Positions 38,470 through 43,699 of a DNA stretch of 43,699 nt are shown in pieces (within the stretch, counting starts at the first letter, position 1; every line of letters begins with the position of its first letter). The DNA is taken from contig JBMNOD010000023.1 of NCBI GenBank assembly GCA_050942875.1, positions 1 through 43,699 on the forward strand, written 5' to 3'. This DNA is from JAAZAI01 sp050942875 (lineage in GTDB: Bacteria; Verrucomicrobiota; Kiritimatiellia; RFP12; UBA3636). Under the pieces are notes generated by a model. It saw nothing but the letters and a program-made list of their open reading frames with translations. It made no database searches and was not told the DNA's origin. The position numbers were made by a program, and so were the translations under genes.

Positions 38470-40890
38470 TCAACCGCTCGCCGCCATTCCCTGCTTCAGG
38501 TCGTCCCCCACCCCCCATCCGATCGACAGCGGGCCGGAATGGTTCTCGAGCTCAAACCACGTCCCGGTGGCATCGGCATGCAATTCCGGGACGATCGGAT
38601 CGCGCGGATGGGCGAATTCCGGACTCTCGGTCGTGTAGTAGATCGTCTTGCAGCCCGGCTCGACATAGAAGCGAACAGTCGCGTCCTTCAGCCCGCTCAC
38701 ATGCCAGCGGCGGCGAAGCTCCTTGGCGATCACCGGCTGGCCATGGCAGCCGACGATCCCGCCGGACTGCCTGACAAAGACGCGCACTTCGTCGTGGAAC
38801 CCATTGCGGATCGGAAAAACCGATGCGCCGTCCTGGACCTTGACAAAGCGCCCCAAAGGCACCGGCGCGCCCATCGGCGCGCCCACGCGGAGCGCCGCCG
38901 CGTCGTCGGGGCTGTGTCCGGCAAAAAGCCATCCGTTCGCATGGCGGCTGACGAGAAACACCGTCGCGACGCCCGGCTTGAAGCCCGGGACGATCTCGAC
39001 GCGCCAGCCCAGCGCGGCAAGCGCCACTGCATAGAGCGACTCGGGCGGGAACCAGTCGTTCGGGTCCCGGACATCCATGCGGCGCTGCGCCAGCCCCTCG
39101 CGCGTGACGTTCGCTCCGCCGCGCACCCACGCCAGGCGGCCGCGGACGGACGCAAGCACGCGCGTCTCGCCGCCCTGGGCGGCCGCGGCCAGCACTGTTG
39201 CGCCATCGGCCGTTTCGCAAAGTCCGCCCTGGCAGATCGGCGCGTCGAAATCCATCATTCGCCCGCCGACCTTGCAGAGGCCGGAAACCGGCGCGGCGTC
39301 GGCGCGCAGCCCGAGGCGCTTCAGCCAGTCGTCGCCCGCGCGTTTCAAGGTGCCGTAGCAGAGAACCTTCCCGCCGGCGTCGAGATGGGCGTTCAACAGC
39401 CGCTCCCAGACGCTGCCCGGCTCCGGCGGCGGCGAAACGAGCACCGTGGCCCGGAAGGCCGGGCCGTGCTCGGCCAGAGCCGCGCCAAGATTGGCCGTGG
39501 TGACAATGCCCGCGAGCGGGAAGGCATGGTTGAGCGCGCAGGAGATCGAGAGGTCGCCGCCATAGGGCTCGTCCATGCGATTCTCCTCGCCAAAGACCTG
39601 CGCGTTGTGCTCGTCAAACGGATAGACCCAGAGCAGCGGCGGGATCGCATCCGGCTTCAACGCGGCGGCGCGCTTGAGATGGGGGACCACTTCATCGGCC
39701 ACTTCGGAGACAAGCTCGCCCCACGACCCGTCGACGCCCATCACGTGCACGGTGTTGAATGCGCCGACCTTTCCGGAAGGCAGCAGCTTGCACATCGAAG
39801 CGGAGAGATAGACGTCGTGCGGACTGCGATCCCAGCGGTCGAACCAGGGATTGTTGCAGAACCACTGGTCCGTCGTGTAAAAACGCAACGACATCCGCTC
39901 CCCCGGGAACGGGCCGTTCTGCGTCAGATACCCGGCCAGGGCAAGCCCGTGGTTGTGCGTCAGAGCAGACCACGGCGTGTTCGGCGGCGGCGTGATCCCG
40001 TATCGGTTGCCCTCGTAGACGGCCTGGTACGCCGACGCGTGGTTGACGAGGTTGACGCCGACGGGGAAATCCGTCCCGCGGCAGAGAATCGAAACGTCGG
40101 GGCAATGCCGCCGGAAGCAATCCCAGAATTCGACGACGGCGTCGTGGACGGCGCGATTGCCGTCCGGATGGAAGGTTTCGCCGTCGAAGAACTGCCCGGT
40201 GCCGCCGGACGCGTACGGGCTCCGTCCAAACCCGAAGCTGTTGGAGAACCAGATGGCGTCCGCGCCCATGTCTTCGAGATAGAGGCGCGCCTGCTTGCCG
40301 AAAAACTCGCCGAACGGCGTTCCGTCGGGAATGCCGTCGGGATAGGCGGCGTAGCGTGTCGTGTCGCCCTTGAAACGGGCGATGGCGTCGACATGGTGGA
40401 GCCCCCACCCCTTCATGAGGATTTCGGGGTGACGCTCGTAGCGGAACGGGGAGATGCAGAATTCCGACCCCGGATCAAACGGAAGGGCGACGCGGAGCGA
40501 CTTCCCGAGGACGTCCTGGCAGCAGCGCTTCGCCAAGGCGATGATGCGGCGGATGTCGCCGTAGGTGATTTCGATCGGGTTGTCCGTGTAGCAGACCGGC
40601 GGCTTGATCCCGGACTCCGCCGCCGTCTTGGCGAACCCCTGCCATTGGGCCCAGTGGATGCGCCGCGTCATGTCGCGATCATATTCGAGCAGATCGGAGC
40701 CCTCGCCAAGCCACCAGCAAAGCCCCGCCGTCTCGCAGTCCTTGAGAAGCTGGCGGTAGGTCTTGAAAAGCTCCGTGAAAAGATCGACGACAAAGGCATC
40801 GTCTTTTTGGAAGAAAGGCTTTGGGCCCATTTCCAGCACGCCTTGCTGGAAAAGGGGGCGGGGTCTTATCGTAGACGTCGGATACTTCAT
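38470..40890 (-). CDS. Large cytoplasmic TIM-barrel-like putative glycoside hydrolase, family not recognised
   Basis: A protein of 806 residues without a signal peptide, so probably intracellular. The N-terminal half (about 30-420) reads like a glycosidase barrel: CWWLGEGSDLLEYDRDM, RVALPFDPGSEFC, MGADAIWFSNSFGFGRSPY, WPY-type aromatic patches and PPLLWVYPFDEHNAQVFGEE (read as two motifs). A middle segment (about 440-560) looks like a glutamine-amidotransferase-like or beta-galactosidase trimerisation-type fold (VLVSPPPEPGSVWERLLNAH, then LDAGGKVLCYGTL). A C-terminal beta-rich part runs to the end. Acidic residues suitable for catalysis exist but cannot be assigned. Neighbouring sugar genes support a role in breaking down imported oligosaccharides; this is inference. 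Confidence 0.75.
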   Translation of the reverse strand: MKYPTSTIRPRPLFQQGVLEMGPKPFFQKDDAFVVDLFTELFKTYRQLLKDCETAGLCWWLGEGSDLLEYDRDMTRRIHWAQWQGFAKTAAESGIKPPVCYTDNPIEITYGDIRRIIALAKRCCQDVLGKSLRVALPFDPGSEFCISPFRYERHPEILMKGWGLHHVDAIARFKGDTTRYAAYPDGIPDGTPFGEFFGKQARLYLEDMGADAIWFSNSFGFGRSPYASGGTGQFFDGETFHPDGNRAVHDAVVEFWDCFRRHCPDVSILCRGTDFPVGVNLVNHASAYQAVYEGNRYGITPPPNTPWSALTHNHGLALAGYLTQNGPFPGERMSLRFYTTDQWFCNNPWFDRWDRSPHDVYLSASMCKLLPSGKVGAFNTVHVMGVDGSWGELVSEVADEVVPHLKRAAALKPDAIPPLLWVYPFDEHNAQVFGEENRMDEPYGGDLSISCALNHAFPLAGIVTTANLGAALAEHGPAFRATVLVSPPPEPGSVWERLLNAHLDAGGKVLCYGTLKRAGDDWLKRLGLRADAAPVSGLCKVGGRMMDFDAPICQGGLCETADGATVLAAAAQGGETRVLASVRGRLAWVRGGANVTREGLAQRRMDVRDPNDWFPPESLYAVALAALGWRVEIVPGFKPGVATVFLVSRHANGWLFAGHSPDDAAALRVGAPMGAPVPLGRFVKVQDGASVFPIRNGFHDEVRVFVRQSGGIVGCHGQPVIAKELRRRWHVSGLKDATVRFYVEPGCKTIYYTTESPEFAHPRDPIVPELHADATGTWFELENHSGPLSIGWGVGDDLKQGMAASG

Positions 40891-40960
40891 CGCAACCTGC
40901 CAAGCTATACGGTGACGGACAACCCATCCAAAAACGGACAGGGGTGTTTTCTTGAAGGGA

Positions 40961-40969
40961 ATTGTAGCA
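40961..40969 (-). promoter_or_regulatory. Extended -10 promoter of the minus-strand sugar run
   Basis: On the minus strand TG-C-TACAAT (40969-40961), an extended -10 box with no good -35. Transcription would start near 40954, about 63 bases before the ATG at 40890. It diverges from the promoter of the URO-D-family gene. Confidence 0.45.
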
Positions 40970-41029
40970 CAAAGGCGCGAAGCGAAACGAGAAGAAAACC
41001 AGGGTGTGCTGCGATTACGACAAGTTGCA

Positions 41030-41066
41030 AAAAGCGCTTCTCTTTTTCACAACGCCCGGGTACAAT
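41030..41066 (+). promoter_or_regulatory. Promoter and LacI-type operator candidate for the URO-D-family gene
   Basis: A -10 box TACAAT lies at 41061-41066, with only a weak -35 17 bp upstream (TTCTCT). AAAAGCGCTTCT (41030-41041) overlaps that -35 region. It has the A/T-arm, central-CG palindrome shape typical of LacI-family operators. A bound repressor there would block the promoter. The LacI gene in this window (28575-29660) is one candidate. Confidence 0.4.
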
Positions 41067-41093
41067 GACCAATTCAATTCAAGGAGCACCATC

Positions 41094-42065
41094 ATGAGCA
41101 TGACGCCGCGCGAAGTCGTTCAACACACCGTTCGTTTCACGGGTGCGGATCGCATTCCCTACAACCTGGCGCCGCCCTACGGCACCGATTTCGCCCATGT
41201 GGGCATGACCCCCTCGCCCGATGCCCGGCCGCGGTCCGGAACCGACGAGTGGGGCTGCGTCTGGGAAAACATCGGCGTCTCCAATCTCGGCGAAGTGAAG
41301 CAGCCCGCGCTGACGGACTGGGCCGACTGGAAGGATTTGCGCATCCCCGACATCCGCGAACCTCGCCGCTGGGACGCACTGGCCAACGCGCGCGAGCAGG
41401 CGGGCGACAAGTTCCTGATGGCCTACGGCGTCTCGCTCTACGAACGCGTCCATTTCCTGCGGGGGCTGGAAAACGCCTGGACCGACATCTACACGGCCCC
41501 GGACGAGCTGGGACGCCTGATCGACGTGCTGGTCGAGATGAACCTCCACGCCATCGAGCGCTTCGCGGAGGCCGGAGCCGACGGCTACATGTTCTGCGAC
41601 GACTGGGGGCTGCAATGCCGTCTGATGATTTCGCCCGACTCCTGGCGCGCGATCTGGAAGCCGCGCTACGCCCGCGTCTACCGCGCCGCGCACGACGCCG
41701 GCTTGCTGACCTTCCTGCACAGCTGCGGACATGTCGTCGACATTCTCGACGACCTGATCGAGGTTGGGCTCGACGTCATCCAGATGGACCAGCAGGAGAA
41801 CATGGGCGTCGACTTGCTGGGCGAGCGTTTCGGCGGTCGCCTGACCTTCTGGTGTCCGGTCGACATCCAGGCGACCATGGCGCACGGCACCCCCCAGGAA
41901 ATCCGCGCCTACTGCCGGAAACTGGTGGCCACGCTGGGGCGTCCATCGGGCGGCTTCATCGCGCAATGGTATGCCGACACCAAAGCGGTGGGCCACAAGC
42001 AGGAGTCGATCGATGCCATGTGCGACGAATTCCTCAAGCTCAGCCGCGCACATCGACGCGGCTGA
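41094..42065 (+). CDS. Uroporphyrinogen decarboxylase (URO-D)-family protein
   Basis: A protein of 323 residues, shorter than true HemE. It begins MSMTPREVVQHTVRFTGADRIPYNL, as in the URO-D-like proteins of PVC and related bacteria rather than HemE, and lacks the HemE N-terminal RQAGRY motif. The C-terminal half has TFLHSCGHVVDILDDLIEVG, with a His and Cys that in cobalamin-dependent methyltransferases of this superfamily bind zinc, then GLDVIQMDQQENM. It is therefore more likely a methyltransferase or demethylase than a haem enzyme. The substrate is unknown. AAGGAG lies nine bases before the ATG. Its promoter diverges from that of the large putative glycosidase, suggesting shared control. 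Confidence 0.85.
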   Translation: MSMTPREVVQHTVRFTGADRIPYNLAPPYGTDFAHVGMTPSPDARPRSGTDEWGCVWENIGVSNLGEVKQPALTDWADWKDLRIPDIREPRRWDALANAREQAGDKFLMAYGVSLYERVHFLRGLENAWTDIYTAPDELGRLIDVLVEMNLHAIERFAEAGADGYMFCDDWGLQCRLMISPDSWRAIWKPRYARVYRAAHDAGLLTFLHSCGHVVDILDDLIEVGLDVIQMDQQENMGVDLLGERFGGRLTFWCPVDIQATMAHGTPQEIRAYCRKLVATLGRPSGGFIAQWYADTKAVGHKQESIDAMCDEFLKLSRAHRRG

Positions 42066-42244
42066 ACTGACGGAGCGCGGACAACGGCAAGACCAGGTTG
42101 GCGACTTTGGCACCCGACCCCCGCGATCAAGCGGTGGCGAGACTTCTTCGAGGAACCCGAACCGGTCGATTCCAGACAGATGCGCTTCGATGGGTAGAAT
42201 CGAGCCGAAGGAAAATCCGGGGGAAATCCACGGTAAAAAGAAGA

Positions 42245-42273
42245 TTGCGGCATCCGCTTGAATTTGTTACACT
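42245..42273 (+). promoter_or_regulatory. Candidate promoter of the glycine-rich protein gene
   Basis: TTGCGG (42245-42250), 17 bp, TACACT (42268-42273). The start would be near 42280, with a leader of about 115 bases. The remainder of the 42066-42394 gap holds no gene and no clear terminator. Confidence 0.45.
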
Positions 42274-42394
42274 TGCGCACCATGGAAAACGGCGGCAAGC
42301 ATGTTCTCGTTCAAAAAACGAATTGAAGTCCAACGTGTGTGATCGTCCGTCGGGAAAAACTTGCACGAAGAATCTGTCAACACAAGGAGCGACC

Positions 42395-43699
42395 ATGAAA
42401 TCGTCAATTCAATGCGCACACAAGCGTCATCAGCGCTTTTGCAAGCGACTGGTGCAGAAATCCGCTCGGGCGTTGCTCGCCGGCGCCGTTCTGGCCGCCG
42501 GCTTGTCCGCATGGGCGGCCTTGCCCGAGCAGACCGTGGCGGTGCTGGAGTATCGAGACGCGTTCGATCTCAAGGGGACGAACTTCATCGTCGGCACGCT
42601 GAGGACGCTGAAAGACGCGTCCTTCATCACCAACTCGACGGCGACGTCGGAAACGGTGGTTCTCACGGTCGGCGACGGCGACGCCGACTCCTGGCTGGGC
42701 GGCGCGCTTTACGGCCCCGTCGTGTTGCGCAAGGTCGGCGCAGGCGCCCTCCATTTGGACGAGACGCACTTCATCGGCGATGTGACGATCCAGCTTGAGG
42801 GCGGCACCCTTTCGGGAAACGCCACGGCAAAGGACGATCTCGCCGTCGTCCAGTCGAATGGCGCCAACAAGGCGCAGATCGACGTCGACGGCGCGCTCGC
42901 GGTTTCGGGGGCGCCTGCCTTTGCCATTCCCTTCCTCGGTTGCGACACCGTCTTCTTCTCCTATGCGTCCGCCTCGTCCAACACCCTCGCGCTGCTGGAA
43001 TCGGCGCCTGTCGCAGGCGCCAGCGACGGCGCGACGATCACGCGGAACGTGACGCCGGAGGAGTTCCGCTACCGGGCGCAGGTGCCGCTGACGGGCGCAT
43101 TCTCGGCCACGGGCGGAGCGAAGGTGCGGATCGGCGATGACGTCGTGCACACGTTCGGCGGGAGCGGCACGTTCACCGTGACGTCCGGCGAAGGGACGAT
43201 GGAAGTGCTGATCATCGCCGGCGGCGGTGGCGGAGCGGTCGGCCAGGGCGGCGCCGGCGGCGCCGGCGGCGTCGTCTACCGCGAGGCCCTGCCAGTCTCG
43301 GCGCGAACGGAACCTTACGCAATCGTTGTCGGCGCGGGCGGCATCGGAGCGCTCTGCGCGGAAGACTCGGGGACGGTCGTCCGTTCCAACACGTCGGGCG
43401 GAAATTCGTCCGCGTTCGGCTTGACGGCGATCGGCGGCGGTCGCGGCGCACCGGTCGGCTCGAATGGCGCCGCCGGCGGCAGCGGCGGCGGCAACTCGCG
43501 TCTCTACCCGAATACACACGGCGGCGCAGGGACGGAAGGCCAGGGGTTTGCCGGCGGAAACGGCACGAGCTATTCGGGCGGCGGCGGCGGCGGCGCGGGC
43601 GCCCCCGGCTCGCAGGGGCATCCCAGCCAGGGCGGCATCGGCCGCCGGTTCGACATCGCCGGCCGGGAGGTGGGCTATGCCGGCGGCGGCGCGGGCGGC
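42395..43699 (+). CDS. Secreted glycine-rich, autotransporter-type protein (3' end beyond the window)
   Basis: Open for 435 codons from ATG 42395 to the window edge with no stop, so it is partial. AAGGAG lies seven bases before the ATG. A long, basic signal peptide (ARALLAGAVLAAGLSAWAA) ends near residue 42. A beta-strand repeat of the autotransporter-associated kind follows (VVLRKVGAGALHLDETHF, then QLEGGTLSG, about 105-140). From about residue 250 comes a glycine-rich domain: GSGTFTVTSGEGTMEVLIIA, a GGGGG run, YAIVVGAGGIG, and several further Gly-rich turns. Such proteins are exported surface or adhesive proteins. No anchor or barrel is visible because the C-terminus is missing. Confidence 0.82.
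   Translation, partial: MKSSIQCAHKRHQRFCKRLVQKSARALLAGAVLAAGLSAWAALPEQTVAVLEYRDAFDLKGTNFIVGTLRTLKDASFITNSTATSETVVLTVGDGDADSWLGGALYGPVVLRKVGAGALHLDETHFIGDVTIQLEGGTLSGNATAKDDLAVVQSNGANKAQIDVDGALAVSGAPAFAIPFLGCDTVFFSYASASSNTLALLESAPVAGASDGATITRNVTPEEFRYRAQVPLTGAFSATGGAKVRIGDDVVHTFGGSGTFTVTSGEGTMEVLIIAGGGGGAVGQGGAGGAGGVVYREALPVSARTEPYAIVVGAGGIGALCAEDSGTVVRSNTSGGNSSAFGLTAIGGGRGAPVGSNGAAGGSGGGNSRLYPNTHGGAGTEGQGFAGGNGTSYSGGGGGGAGAPGSQGHPSQGGIGRRFDIAGREVGYAGGGAGG

Noticed and set aside
38458..41097. Very long open frame (879 codons) on the plus strand
   Set aside because: It lies opposite the 806-residue enzyme gene. Its translation is rich in Arg, Ala, Gly and His with no domain, as expected from the antisense of a G+C-rich gene.

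Overview
The window looks like a chromosomal segment of a high-G+C, Gram-negative bacterium of the Planctomycetes-Verrucomicrobia-Chlamydiae (PVC) group, most likely Kiritimatiellota or a neighbouring lineage. This is inferred from gene content: a NfeD/FloA pair, lipoproteins with lipoboxes, a KdsD-like sugar-phosphate isomerase, many secreted glycan-active proteins, autotransporter-type beta-strand repeats, a LacI-type regulator and hairpin-rich intergenic repeats. No rRNA, tRNA, CRISPR array, transposase or prophage gene was seen.

Region 1 (1-8871) is mostly housekeeping. A repeat mosaic (1-325) precedes a plus-strand operon nfeD-floA-hypothetical (390-2461). It converges on a minus-strand pair, an M48 metalloprotease lipoprotein and a DtxR/MntR regulator (2458-3998). 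Next comes a tight minus-strand operon accD - accA - carboxyltransferase/BCCP fusion - cmk (8730 down to 4228). The fusion carries what looks like a complete AccB protein at the C-terminus of an OadA/PycB-type carboxyltransferase.

Region 2 (8990-12132) is an accessory patch on the minus strand. It holds an A+T-richer two-gene cassette (SMC/OLD-like ATPase plus DUF4276 protein, overlapping start and stop) and an AlbA_2/HATPase-type protein. A phage-defence role is plausible by analogy only.

Region 3 (12190-22108) holds a nucleotide, riboflavin and cell-envelope operon (kdsD-like, ribBA, punA, nucleoside hydrolase), whose first gene appears to be transcribed without a leader. It is followed by a large secreted Asp-box propeller protein, bracketed by two direct copies of a hairpin-rich repeat and preceded by a 14-codon leader ORF. 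An overlapping pair then encodes a NYN-domain protein with twin zinc ribbons and RimO.

Region 4 (22294-43699) is a polysaccharide-utilisation region. A plus-strand run encodes a LamG-like secreted protein, a beta-helix protein, a GH16-like lipoprotein with two EF-hand loops, a LacI regulator, a PL22-like propeller and a CBM9-like/clan-A glycosidase/CBM9-like enzyme. A minus-strand run encodes an unclassified large enzyme, methionine aminopeptidase, a lactonase-type propeller, an NlpC/P60 lipoprotein, a DUF1294-type membrane protein and a DUF4886 SGNH esterase. A URO-D-family protein and a truncated glycine-rich surface protein, open to the window edge, end the segment.

A 104-bp element with imperfect terminal inverted repeats occurs twice (4128-4231 and 33847-33950). 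Several predicted promoters share a TTGCGG -35 box with 17-bp spacing. All functional calls come from reading motifs by eye; no database search was run.
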